This document shows positions 16,573 through 24,172 of a stretch of 64,000 nucleotides of DNA, piece by piece. The notes below the pieces were generated by a model, which searched no databases, was not told the DNA's origin, and saw only the letters and a program-made list of their open reading frames with translations. This DNA is from Catellatospora sp. IY07-71 (GTDB lineage Bacteria; Actinomycetota; Actinomycetes; Mycobacteriales; Micromonosporaceae). The translations under genes were made by a program, and so were the position numbers. The DNA is taken from positions 164,501-228,500 of the forward strand of contig NZ_AP023360.1 in NCBI RefSeq assembly GCF_018326265.1. The letters run 5' to 3'. Positions within the stretch are counted from its first letter, which is position 1; every line of letters begins with the position of its first letter.

Positions 16573-17307
16573 CTACTCGGTGCGGATCACCGTGAACGCC
16601 TCGGCGAGCCGGCCGGGCAGGCCGAGCGACTCGGCGAGCCCGCTGAGCCGCTCGCGCAGCATGCTGTCCAGCTCGGGCAGGTGCGCGGTCTGCGAGACGT
16701 GCGCGCGCAGCGCGGCGAGCTTGCGGTCGAACGTGTCGGTGATGTCGACGGCGTGGTCCGGGTCGGGGCCGCCGGAGTACCAGATCTCCCGCACCGTCCA
16801 GGCGGCCAGCCCGGCCGCGCCCAGATCGGGGTGGGCGAACTGGTTGCGCGCGTCCGGGTAGACCGCGCAGGTGACCGCCTCGCCGACGGCCAGGTGGTCG
16901 GGGTGGCTCGGCCCGGCGAGGCGATCCCAGCGGCGCAGCGGCGCGCTGGTCAGGATGCGGTCGGGCCGCGCCCGGCGGATCGCCGCGACCAGCTCCTTGC
17001 GCAGCGCCAGGCTGGGCGTGACCGAGCCGTCCGCGTACCCCTCCAGGAAGTCGACCTGCTTGACCCCGACGGCGGCCGCGGCGGCCCGCTGCTCGGCTTC
17101 CCGCAGGGCGGGCATGCGGTCGCGCGGAGTCTCGTCGAAGCCGCCCGCGTCACCGCGCGTGACCAGCAGGTATGACACCTCGATGCCCTGGTCGACCCAC
17201 TGTGCCACGGTGCCCGCGGCGCCGAAGTCGACGTCGTCGGGGTGGGCGAACACGCACAGCACGCGCTCGACGTCGGGGCAGGGCGCGGCGGAGGGCGGGA
17301 AGCTCAT
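16573..17307 (-). CDS. PIG-L family zinc deacetylase (MshB/LmbE-like)
   Basis: A 244-residue metal-dependent N-acyl-glycosamine deacetylase. The zinc motif AHPDD sits near residue 19 (LCVFAHPDDVDFG) and the third ligand in SHPDHLAVGEAV. Known members remove the acetyl group in mycothiol (MshB), mycothiol-conjugate and sugar-nucleotide pathways; this one lacks clear features assigning it to any of these. The ATG at 17307 has a TATGCT hexamer 7 bases upstream, so the mRNA may be leaderless. An ATG four codons earlier is the alternative. Confidence 0.85.
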   Translation of the reverse strand: MSFPPSAAPCPDVERVLCVFAHPDDVDFGAAGTVAQWVDQGIEVSYLLVTRGDAGGFDETPRDRMPALREAEQRAAAAAVGVKQVDFLEGYADGSVTPSLALRKELVAAIRRARPDRILTSAPLRRWDRLAGPSHPDHLAVGEAVTCAVYPDARNQFAHPDLGAAGLAAWTVREIWYSGGPDPDHAVDITDTFDRKLAALRAHVSQTAHLPELDSMLRERLSGLAESLGLPGRLAEAFTVIRTE

Positions 17308-17314
17308 GCGGCCG

Positions 17315-17320
17315 AGCATA
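17315..17320 (-). promoter_or_regulatory. -10 hexamer TATGCT of a leaderless PIG-L transcript
   Basis: On the minus strand TATGCT is followed by 7 bases and the ATG at 17307. Confidence 0.4.
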
Positions 17321-17389
17321 TGCCGCCGGCGGATACGGTCAGGCGCTGCCGCGGGGCGCGGCAACGCCTGGTCGCGAGGGGCCGCCCAC

Positions 17390-17935
17390 TCAGGCGGCGC
17401 GTTCCCAGCCGGACCGGCCGCCACCGGGGACGAGCCGGGAGGGGTGCATGTTCGACGGGTGCGGCACGCCGCGGGTGGGGCGGTGCGGGATGTCGAGGTG
17501 GCCGAGGCGGGACTCGACGAGCACCCGGCGCAGGTAGCGCTCCACCCCGCGGGACAGCCACCAGTCGTCGCTGACGAACAGCTGGGTGGGGTGCCCGTGG
17601 TAGTCGGCCCACAGCTCCAGCCGGCGCGGCCTGCGGCGGGAGCTGACCAGGGTGAGCACGGTGAGACCGCTGAGCACCACGATGGCGGCGACGATGCCGG
17701 CCGGGCGCAGCAGCGGCGCGAACGCTCCGAGCAGAACCAGCCCGGCGGCGGCCATGGCGCCGGCCCGGCGCGTCAGCGGGTCGTGGCCGGCCTGTCGGGT
17801 GTGGACGTTCTCCAGGGCGCTGAGGGTGAAGTGCCGCCCGCCGACTTGGAAGCAGGTCGACGAGAAGTGCAGTCCGGGGCGGATGGTCATGATCATCTGT
17901 TCTGGTGGCCGATCCGACGCCCGTGTAGGCTTCAT
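17390..17935 (-). CDS. Small two-helix membrane protein (DUF6232-like)
   Basis: The 181-residue protein starts with a beta-rich segment (FSSTCFQVGGRHFTLSALENVHT). Two close membrane helices follow (AGAMAAAGLVLLGAFAPLL and GIVAAIVVLSGLTVLTL), then a cytoplasmic region LELWADYHGHPTQLFVSDDWWLSRGVERYLRRVL. The pattern resembles DUF6232 proteins of actinomycetes, whose function is unknown; the match is from memory of the pattern and may be wrong. ATG at 17935 has GGGAGA 5 bases upstream; ATG at 17896 and 17890 are alternatives without such a site. Confidence 0.6.
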   Translation of the reverse strand: MKPTRASDRPPEQMIMTIRPGLHFSSTCFQVGGRHFTLSALENVHTRQAGHDPLTRRAGAMAAAGLVLLGAFAPLLRPAGIVAAIVVLSGLTVLTLVSSRRRPRRLELWADYHGHPTQLFVSDDWWLSRGVERYLRRVLVESRLGHLDIPHRPTRGVPHPSNMHPSRLVPGGGRSGWERAA

Positions 17936-18396
17936 AGAAGTCTCCCAACTGCTTGTACGCGGGCTCGGCTGGTGGTTGATGCCCGCAGGTGGCGACGCCT
18001 GGCATGTGGTGGACCTGAGGCCGGTATCCGGTGGCCGCCGGATGCCGGTCTTCTCTCGCTGTCGAGCCGCCGGTGAGCTGGTGCGCTTCAGGATGTCCGG
18101 CCGCCTCGTGACCTCAGTGTGACCGAGGACAGCAATCGTTGTGAAGTCCCTCAATCCGCCACCTGGCAGGTTGGCACGTTCCAGAACCTAATGTGCGTTC
18201 AGGAATCACTCGATGTGACGGAACTTTTCCCGCAAGCCAGAGCAGTTCGGGCACTTCGGTCAACGCGCACTTGGGGCTCGCCGGATCCGCGGATACGGTT
18301 GCCGGCACTGGACCGGTTGTCCGCCGCCCACCCCCGGGTGGCACCGGACCAGCGCCGCCGAGTCGCCGAGCGATCGGGACGATCGATGTCGTCCGG
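17936..18396. other. Intergenic region with no supported gene
   Basis: About 460 bases upstream of the c-di-AMP riboswitch. Short open frames on both strands have no recognisable similarity, poor codon bias and no ribosome sites. The region should hold the promoter of the NlpC/P60 gene and of the leftward membrane protein. Confidence 0.5.
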
Positions 18397-18508
18397 AGCG
18401 CCGCGAGCCGGGGACCCACCACCACTGGGGTGAATCCGCAGTCACCATGTGTGACCGCGGTAGGGCGCCCTTCGCCCGAACCCGTCAGCTAACTCGGTAG
18501 GCGGCCAC
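18397..18508 (+). promoter_or_regulatory. Cyclic-di-AMP riboswitch (ydaO/yuaA leader)
   Basis: Conserved blocks of the ydaO aptamer occur in order: GCCGGGGACCCA, then GGGGTGAATCC, then CCCGAACCCGTCAGCTAAC and TCGGTAGGCG. These match the Bacillus ydaO leader (GGGGGACC, GGGGUGAAU, CCGUCAGCUAACCUCGUAAGCG). A closing stem GCCGC (18400-18404) pairs with GCGGC (18501-18505). The aptamer ends about 20 bases before the start codon of a secreted NlpC/P60 hydrolase, the standard actinobacterial target. Ligand binding normally switches such wall-hydrolase genes off. Confidence 0.88.
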
Positions 18509-18528
18509 GGAGAAGGGCCACCCATACC

Positions 18529-19509
18529 TTGTCATCCCCCCATGGCAGGGGCTGGCGCGCTGCCGCGCGCCTGCTCGCCCCCGCCGGTGCACTGATCATC
18601 GGGCTGCTGGCCACCGCGGCCCCCGCCCACGCCGAGCCCAGCGCCGCCGAACTCCGCAAGCAGATCACGGCGAAGTCGACGCAGCTGGAGAAGATCGTCG
18701 AGCAGTACAACAAGCTGAACAGCCAGCTCAAGCAGACCCGCGCCGAGGTCGCCCAGCTCGAACGTGATCTCGGGCCGCTGGAGGTCAGGGCCGACGCCGC
18801 ACAGCAGAACGTCGCCCGCATCGCCGCGACTGCCTACCGGACGGGCGCCTTCCGAGGCTGGAACGCACTGCTGGACAAGTCTGCCGACGGCGAGCTGCTG
18901 GCCCGCCTGAGCACCCTGCACCAGCTCGCCGCCAGCCAGCAGGAGCAGCTGGACGAGGCGCACCGCGCCGCGGGCGACCGGTTCGCGGCCAAGGCCGCCC
19001 TCGACACCCGGCTGCAGGAGCAGGCCACCCGGGTCAAGGCGCTGTCCACCCAGCGCAAGGCCGTCGAGAAGGATCTGGACAAGCTGAAGGCCATGCGCCG
19101 GGCGGCCGGCCTCACCGACGAGGCGACCTCCACCTACACCGGCGCGGTGCCCGCCTACGCGGGCAAGGCCGGGATCGCGGTGAAGTTCGCGTACAGCGCG
19201 CTGGGCAAGCCGTACATCTGGGCCGCCGACGGTCCCGAGGGATACGACTGCTCGGGCCTGACCCTGGCCGCCTGGCGCGCCGCCGGGGTGAGCCTCTACC
19301 ACCAGGCGGCGACGCAGTGGCGCGAGGTGACCCACATCAAACGGTCCCAGCTCGCGCCGGGCGACCTCGTCTTCTACTCCGGCCTGGGGCACGTCGCGCT
19401 CTACGTCGGCAGCGGCAAGGTCATCCACGCGCCGACGACCGGCGAAGTGGTCAAGGTCGCCAGCGTCGACATGATGACGCCGTACGGCTACGGCCGCGTG
19501 AAGCTCTGA
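18529..19509 (+). CDS. Secreted NlpC/P60 peptidoglycan endopeptidase (RipA-like)
   Basis: A 326-residue exported wall hydrolase. The signal peptide (about residues 1-35) ends in APAHA. A long coiled coil (about 38-195, LRKQITAKSTQLEKIVEQYNKL onward) resembles the RipA/CwlO regulatory arm. The C-terminal NlpC/P60 domain shows the catalytic Cys in EGYDCSGL, His in GHVALYVG and a third polar residue at KVIHAPT. It should cleave D-Glu-DAP bonds in stem peptides during growth or division. The TTG start lies about 14 bases after GGAGAAGG and directly downstream of the c-di-AMP riboswitch, linking wall hydrolysis to c-di-AMP. Its terminator is split by an IS. Confidence 0.92.
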   Translation: MSSPHGRGWRAAARLLAPAGALIIGLLATAAPAHAEPSAAELRKQITAKSTQLEKIVEQYNKLNSQLKQTRAEVAQLERDLGPLEVRADAAQQNVARIAATAYRTGAFRGWNALLDKSADGELLARLSTLHQLAASQQEQLDEAHRAAGDRFAAKAALDTRLQEQATRVKALSTQRKAVEKDLDKLKAMRRAAGLTDEATSTYTGAVPAYAGKAGIAVKFAYSALGKPYIWAADGPEGYDCSGLTLAAWRAAGVSLYHQAATQWREVTHIKRSQLAPGDLVFYSGLGHVALYVGSGKVIHAPTTGEVVKVASVDMMTPYGYGRVKL

Positions 19510-19516
19510 CCGCAGA

Positions 19517-19533
19517 CGAAAGGCCCCTCCCGG
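19517..19533 (+). terminator. Left arm of the nlpC/sigma terminator, separated from its partner by an IS
   Basis: CGAAAGGCCCCTCCCGG is the exact complement of the arm at 20835-20851. The two arms would form a 17-bp stem with the stretch of Ts needed on both strands, but an IS30-family element now sits between them. Confidence 0.8.
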
Positions 19534-19551
19534 GTGCTGGCGGATTCTAGG

Positions 19552-20818
19552 GGTCGTTGCAACACGTGGTTGGTTGTCTAGGCCGCGAGCAGTGTACGCA
19601 GGCGCTCGGCTGGGGTTTCCCAGCCGAGCGTTTTGCGTGGTCGGCCGTTGAGTTCGACGGCGACGGCGTCGAGGTGGTCACGGCTGTGGACGGATAGATC
19701 GGTTCCCTTGGGGAAGTACTGCCGCAGCAGGCCGTTGGTGTTCTCGTTCGAGCCGCGCTGCCATGGGCTGCCCGGATCGCAGAAGTAGACCGGAATGTCG
19801 GTGGCCACGCTGAAGGCGTGGTGGGCGGCCATTTCGGATCCCTGGTCCCAGGTGAGGGAGCGGACCAGGTGGGCCGGTAGGGCTTGCACTGTCGCCTGGA
19901 GGGCGTCGCGCATGTGTTCGGCGCTGCGGCCGGTGGGCAGGTGGACGAGCATGACGTAGCGGGTGGAGCGTTCGACGAGCGTTCCGATGGCCGAACCGCC
20001 GTCCTTGCCGATGATCAGATCGCCTTCCCAATGGCCGGGCACGGCACGGTCCTCGACCTCGGCCGGCCGCTCGCTGATCATGACCATGGGGTGCGTGAAC
20101 CGTGGCTGGCGGCTGGCCGCCTGCCGGTGCGGCTTGCGACGGGCACGGCCGGTGCGCAGCGCACGGGTGAGTTCGCGGCGTAGCTCGCCTCGGCCCTGAA
20201 CGTAGAGGGCCTGGTAGATCGTCTCGTGGACCACGTGCATCTCCGGCCGCGCGGGGAATCGTCTGCGCAGAGCCTGACAGATCTGTTCCGGGCTCCACCG
20301 TTTGTCCAGGTGATCCTGGATGAAGTCCCGCAGGGCGGCATTCTCTCCGATCTTGCCGGGCTTGGGGCGTGGTCGGCGGCCGTCGGCCCGGGCCTGAGCG
20401 GCATACGGTCGGTACTGGCCGTTACCCGGATGCCGATTACGGCGGATCTCCCGGCTGATGGTGGACGGGCTGCGGCCGAGCTCTGCGGCTATCGCCCGCA
20501 CCGAGGCCTTGTCCCGCAGCCGGTCGGCGATGTGGAGACGATCAGCCTCCTGCAGATACCTCGACGACGCTCCGGGCGCCCGCTCTGCCTGAGCGGGCGC
20601 CCGGAGCCGGTTGGGGGCCATCCGGCCGTTGCGCCACTCGCGTCCGGTCCGTTCATGAACACCGACGCGTCGGGACGCCTCCCTGTTGCCATAGCCCTGC
20701 TGCACGAGCCGGAAGTATTCCTCCCGTTCAGCACGCAGCTTCTTCGGCCCCTGCGCCGTACGGTCAGTACGGATCTTGAAGTCCATCGCACCCCTTGAAC
20801 TGGGGTGTTGCGACAACC
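19552..20818 (-). mobile_element. IS30-family insertion sequence
   Basis: About 1.27 kb with one transposase gene. Candidate terminal repeats GGTCGTTGCAACAC (19552-19565) and GGTTGTCGCAACAC (20805-20818, complement) match at 12 of 14 positions. CTGGCGG/CTGGTGG just outside also look alike, so the true ends could be 15-20 bases further out. No clear target duplication is visible. It lies in the loop of the terminator shared by the nlpC and sigma factor genes. Confidence 0.8.
19578..20786 (-). CDS. IS30-family transposase
   Basis: The 402-residue protein has two N-terminal helix-turn-helix regions (YGNREASRRVGVHERTGREW and ASVRAIAAELGRSPSTISREI). An integrase-type DDE domain follows: HWEGDLIIG (first Asp), LTWDQGSEMA (second Asp), and SPWQRGSNENTNGLLRQYFP (Glu). 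All catalytic residues and the family end motif are intact, so the element may be active. ATG at 20786 begins MDFKIRTDR; an upstream extension to 20900 would run through the terminal repeat and the terminator. Confidence 0.93.
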   Translation of the reverse strand: MDFKIRTDRTAQGPKKLRAEREEYFRLVQQGYGNREASRRVGVHERTGREWRNGRMAPNRLRAPAQAERAPGASSRYLQEADRLHIADRLRDKASVRAIAAELGRSPSTISREIRRNRHPGNGQYRPYAAQARADGRRPRPKPGKIGENAALRDFIQDHLDKRWSPEQICQALRRRFPARPEMHVVHETIYQALYVQGRGELRRELTRALRTGRARRKPHRQAASRQPRFTHPMVMISERPAEVEDRAVPGHWEGDLIIGKDGGSAIGTLVERSTRYVMLVHLPTGRSAEHMRDALQATVQALPAHLVRSLTWDQGSEMAAHHAFSVATDIPVYFCDPGSPWQRGSNENTNGLLRQYFPKGTDLSVHSRDHLDAVAVELNGRPRKTLGWETPAERLRTLLAA

Positions 20819-20834
20819 ACCAGAACTCAAGGCT

Positions 20835-20851
20835 CCGGGAGGGGCCTTTCG
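20835..20851 (-). terminator. Right arm of the split terminator
   Basis: CCGGGAGGGGCCTTTCG is the exact partner of 19517-19533. It lies 24 bases after the sigma factor stop on the minus strand. With the IS in the loop the stem would enclose 1.3 kb, so it can hardly fold during transcription. Confidence 0.8.
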
Positions 20852-20874
20852 CCGTGTACGGGACGCGTGCGGGA

Positions 20875-21816
20875 TCAGACGGACTGCAGGCCTTCGGCAC
20901 GGGCCAGCTCGCGCAGCCGGCCCAGCGCCTGGATCTCCAGCTGCCGGATGCGCTCGCGGGACAGCGAGAAGCGCGACGCCACCTCGGTCAGCGAGTGCTC
21001 CCGGCCGTCCTCCAGGCCGTAGCGCGCCCGCATGATGCCCGCGGAGCGGTCGTCGAGGTGGTTGAGCAGGCCCTCGATCCGCTGCCGCTCCAGCGCCGAG
21101 AGCACGATCTCCTCCGGGCTGGGCGTGTCGCGGTCGGCGACCAGGTCACCCAGGTTGGTGTCGCCGTCGTCGCCCACCGGGGTGTCGAGCGAGACGGTGT
21201 CCTGCGACCAGCGGATCAGCTCGGTCACCCGCTCGACGGTCACGCCCAGCGCGGTCGCGATCTGCTCCGGCTCCGGCTCGCTGCCCAGCTCACGGGTGAG
21301 CTGGCGGGCGACGTTGCGCATCCGGTTGACGTCCTCGACCAGGTGGACGGGCAGCCGCACGGTCCGCTCCTGCTGGGCGATGGCGCGGCTGATCGCCTGC
21401 CGGATCCACCAGGTGGCGTACGTGGAGAACTTGTAGCCCTTCACGTAGTCGAACTTCTCGACGGCGCGCACCAGGCCGGTGTTGCCCTCCTGGATCAGGT
21501 CGAGCATCGGCATGCCCGAGCGCACGTAGCGCCGCGCGATCGAGACCACCAGGCGCAGGTTCGCCCGGATGAACAGGTCCTTGGCGCGCTCGCCCTCGGC
21601 CACCAGCTTCTCGAGCTCGTCGCGCTTGAGGCCGCGCTTGAGCTTGTCGCCCTCCAGCAGGTGCTCGGCGTAGAGGCCGGCTTCGATCGCCTTCGAGAGG
21701 TCGACCTCCTGCGCGGCATCCAGCAGCGGGGTACGTGAGATCTCGTGCAGGTATACACCGACGAGGTCGCGCTCCTCAGCCACCTGGTCGGTGCGCAGCA
21801 TGGTCATGTTCTCCAC
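20875..21816 (-). CDS. RNA polymerase sigma factor, sigma-70 group 2 (HrdB/SigB-like)
   Basis: The 313-residue sigma factor has region 1.2 (DLVGVYLHEISRTPLLDAAQEV), region 2 (FIRANLRLVVSIARRYVRSGMPMLDLIQEGNTGL...KFSTYATWWIRQAI), region 3 and region 4 (LTEVASRFSLSRERIRQLEIQALGRLR). There is no long region 1.1, so it is not the essential HrdB/SigA but a primary-like (group 2) factor. Such factors usually serve stationary phase or stress. GTG at 21816 has GGAGGG about 8 bases upstream. Its terminator is the IS-interrupted hairpin. Confidence 0.92.
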   Translation of the reverse strand: MENMTMLRTDQVAEERDLVGVYLHEISRTPLLDAAQEVDLSKAIEAGLYAEHLLEGDKLKRGLKRDELEKLVAEGERAKDLFIRANLRLVVSIARRYVRSGMPMLDLIQEGNTGLVRAVEKFDYVKGYKFSTYATWWIRQAISRAIAQQERTVRLPVHLVEDVNRMRNVARQLTRELGSEPEPEQIATALGVTVERVTELIRWSQDTVSLDTPVGDDGDTNLGDLVADRDTPSPEEIVLSALERQRIEGLLNHLDDRSAGIMRARYGLEDGREHSLTEVASRFSLSRERIRQLEIQALGRLRELARAEGLQSV

Positions 21817-22217
21817 GTTCGGGTCCCTCCCACGTAATCGCCGCAGGGCCTTGCGGTACTGACACCTTCACAACAGATGACGCCTGCGAATGATTCCGCG
21901 TTGCCCATCGAAACTGTCACGAAAAGCTGTGAACTCGCTGATACCGACATACCGACTCGCTGGACGCGCGCCTATCGGTCCGCAATGCCCCATTTATGAC
22001 ACCATGCAGCGCCGCCCGGACACAGCGATCCACCTCACTACAACGCTGTGACCTGCGTCGCCATTTCTTGTGACGTTCGAACGGGCACGCTATTGCACGG
22101 TTCCACACCAGCCGCACCTGATCGCATGACCCGCATACCCCGATGAGTGAAACCCACACCCATTCGGCCACCAAAAGCCCACGATCGGACCACCCCAATA
22201 GCGCCGTGAGCGCCCAA
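21817..22217. other. Intergenic region with no recognised gene
   Basis: About 400 bases, less GC-rich than the flanks, lying upstream of the sigma factor and downstream of murQ. Open frames here have no similarity I recognise and no ribosome sites. It probably carries the sigma gene promoter; no clear -35/-10 pair is visible. Palindrome A4 begins right after it. Confidence 0.5.
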
Positions 22218-22278
22218 GATTGCTGTTTCGTGTCAAGATCTGCGGTGTAGCCGCAGGTTCTGACACGAGACGGCGATC
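22218..22278. repeat. Palindromic repeat A, copy 4 (61 bp)
   Basis: Arms GATTGCTGTTTCGTGTC and GACACGAGACGGCGATC flank a 27-base middle. It is located 18 bases past the murQ stop and could act as its terminator. Confidence 0.85.
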
Positions 22279-22296
22279 TTGCGCAGCCGCGCGGAG

Positions 22297-23217
22297 TCAG
22301 TCGGCCAGCGAGGCGATCGCGTCGCGGATGCGGTTGCCGTGGCCGGCCAGGGCGCCCCGGGCGGCGGCGACCTCGCGCCCGGCGAGCAGGGCGACCAGGG
22401 CGGCGCGCAGGTCGCCGCCGGCCGCGTCGAGCGTGCGGCGGCACTCGTCCTCATCGTGGCCGGTCGCCTCGACGAGGATGTTCAGCATGCGGCCGCGCAG
22501 CTTCGCGTTGGTCGGCACCATGTCGATCATGAAGTTGGAGAACACCCGGCCCAGGCGCACCATGACCGCCGTGGAGAAGGCGTTCAGCAGCAGCTTCTGC
22601 GCGGTGGCGGCCTTCATCCGGGTGGAGCCCGTGACGACCTCGGGGCCGGTGTCCACGCCGATGAAGACGTCGACCCAGGCCGCCGCGGCGGCGTGCGGGT
22701 CGGCGGCGATCAGGCCGGTGCGGCAGCCCAGCTCGCCCGCGGCACGCAGCGCGCCGAGCACGTACGGCGTGCGCCCGCTCGCGGCCAGGCCGATCACCAC
22801 GTCGCCGGTGCGCACGCAGCGGGCGATCTCGTCGGCGCCCGCCTCGGTGTCGTCCTCGGCGTCCTCGACCGCCGCCAGCAGCGCGCCGGGGCCGCCCGCG
22901 ATGTGCGCGCAGAACCAGCTGCGCGGGGCGTTGAAGGTGGGCGGCAGCTCGGCCGCGTCGACCACGCCCAGCCGGCCGGAGGTGCCCGCGCCGACGTAGT
23001 GCACGCGGTTGCCGCGCTGCAGCGCCTCGACCGCGTCCTCGACCGCGACGGCCAGCGGGTCCAGCACGGCGCTGACCGCGTCGGCGACGGTCCGGTCGGC
23101 GTCGTTGATCACCTGCAGGATCTGCCGGGTGTCGAGCATGTCGAGGTCGGCGCTGGGTGCGTACCGCTGTTCGGTCGGGGCGCTCACGCGCACCGAGGCG
23201 GTGGGCAGCTCAGGCAT
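22297..23217 (-). CDS. murQ: N-acetylmuramic acid 6-phosphate etherase MurQ
   Basis: MurQ removes the lactyl ether from MurNAc-6-phosphate to give GlcNAc-6-phosphate during peptidoglycan recycling. The 306-residue product has the SIS fold with HYVGAGTSGRLGVVDAAELPPTF (active-site GTSGRL and E), GLAASGRTPYVLGAL and GSTRMKAATAQKLLLNAFST. The ATG at 23217 overlaps the end of the upstream repressor gene by 8 bases, so both are made from one transcript. No PTS transporter or anhydro-MurNAc kinase is in this window. Confidence 0.95.
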   Translation of the reverse strand: MPELPTASVRVSAPTEQRYAPSADLDMLDTRQILQVINDADRTVADAVSAVLDPLAVAVEDAVEALQRGNRVHYVGAGTSGRLGVVDAAELPPTFNAPRSWFCAHIAGGPGALLAAVEDAEDDTEAGADEIARCVRTGDVVIGLAASGRTPYVLGALRAAGELGCRTGLIAADPHAAAAAWVDVFIGVDTGPEVVTGSTRMKAATAQKLLLNAFSTAVMVRLGRVFSNFMIDMVPTNAKLRGRMLNILVEATGHDEDECRRTLDAAGGDLRAALVALLAGREVAAARGALAGHGNRIRDAIASLAD

Positions 23218-24154
23218 CGCCGGACCGGCGGCGCGAGGTGCCGACGCGACGCCCGCGCACCGCCTCGGCGGTGACCTCGAGCGCCTTGCGGGCCTTGGTG
23301 CGGGTGCGCGCGGCGACGGCCACGAACAGGCAGTCGACCACGGTGAGCTGCGCTAGGCGGCTGGCCATGGCACCCGAGCGGTACGTCGTCTCGCGCGCGG
23401 CGGTGGTCAGCACGAAGTCGGCGACGTCGCAGATCGGCGAGCGCGGGAAGTTGGTCAGCGCGACGGTCGTGGCGCCCCCGGCCTTGGCCCGCTCCAGCAC
23501 GTCGATGGTGTCGGCGGTGGTGCCGGTGTGCGAGATGCCGAGCGCCACGTCGCCGGGGCCGAGCAGGGCCGCCGAGGTGAGTGAGGTGTGCAGGTCGGGC
23601 CAGTAGTACGCCACGCGGCCGATGCGGTGCAGCTTCGCCTGGAAGTCCGCGGCGACGAAGCCGCTGGCGCCGGCCCCGAACACCTCGACTCGGGAGGCCT
23701 TGACCAGCGCGTCCGCGATCTTGTCGCAGACCTCGGGGTCGAGCTGCTCCGCCGTCTCCTCGACGGCGCGGGCGTCGTTGAAGGCGATGGTGGCGATGAT
23801 CTGTGCCATGTCCGCGCCGGGCGGGATGTCGCCGCCGACGACCCGGGAGTCGGCCGGCTCGACCCGGCGCGCGGCCTCGGCGGCGAGCCGGATGCGCAGC
23901 TGGGGGTAGCCGGACATGCCGATCGAGCGGCAGAACCGGATGACCGTCGCCTCGGAGGTCTCCGCGGCGGCGGACAGGTCGGTGATGGTGCGGCGAGCCG
24001 AGGCGGCCGGGTCGGCGAGCACGAGCCGCGCGACGCGCTGCTCCGCCGGGGAGAGCGCGGGCAGCAGGCCGTTGATCTGAACGATCAGCCCGGCCGGCTC
24101 CTGTGCGGCGCGCGCGGCGTCGCTCTCCTCAGAAACTTTCGACTTCTTCGCCAC
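23210..24154 (-). CDS. MurR/RpiR-family transcriptional regulator
   Basis: The 314-residue protein has an N-terminal RpiR helix-turn-helix (about residues 25-100: LPALSPAEQRVARLVLADP, TSEATVIRFCRSIGMSGYPQLR) and a C-terminal SIS domain (about 130-265: VEVFGAGASGFVAADF, LGISHTGTTADTIDVLERA) that binds a phosphosugar. It overlaps murQ, so MurNAc-6-phosphate is the likely ligand. A perfect TGAAA-N5-TTTCA palindrome starts 4 bases upstream of its GTG, implying autorepression of the murR-murQ operon. Confidence 0.9.
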   Translation of the reverse strand: MAKKSKVSEESDAARAAQEPAGLIVQINGLLPALSPAEQRVARLVLADPAASARRTITDLSAAAETSEATVIRFCRSIGMSGYPQLRIRLAAEAARRVEPADSRVVGGDIPPGADMAQIIATIAFNDARAVEETAEQLDPEVCDKIADALVKASRVEVFGAGASGFVAADFQAKLHRIGRVAYYWPDLHTSLTSAALLGPGDVALGISHTGTTADTIDVLERAKAGGATTVALTNFPRSPICDVADFVLTTAARETTYRSGAMASRLAQLTVVDCLFVAVAARTRTKARKALEVTAEAVRGRRVGTSRRRSGDA

Positions 24155-24157
24155 GCT

Positions 24158-24172
24158 TGAAACTTACTTTCA
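24158..24172 (-). promoter_or_regulatory. Predicted RpiR/MurR operator (TGAAA-N5-TTTCA)
   Basis: TGAAA (24158-24162) and TTTCA (24168-24172) form a perfect inverted repeat with a 5-base spacer. It lies 4 bases upstream of the regulator's GTG start and covers the place of a ribosome site and the last codon of the upstream kinase gene. TGAAA/TTTCA half sites are known for several actinobacterial RpiR proteins. Confidence 0.65.

Noticed and set aside
18119-18433. Short overlapping frames upstream of the NlpC/P60 gene
   Set aside because: They overlap the c-di-AMP aptamer or its promoter region and show no protein similarity or ribosome sites.
21917-22444. Minus-strand 175-codon frame between sigma factor and murQ
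   Set aside because: It overlaps palindrome A4 and the murQ end, with no ribosome site or recognisable domain.
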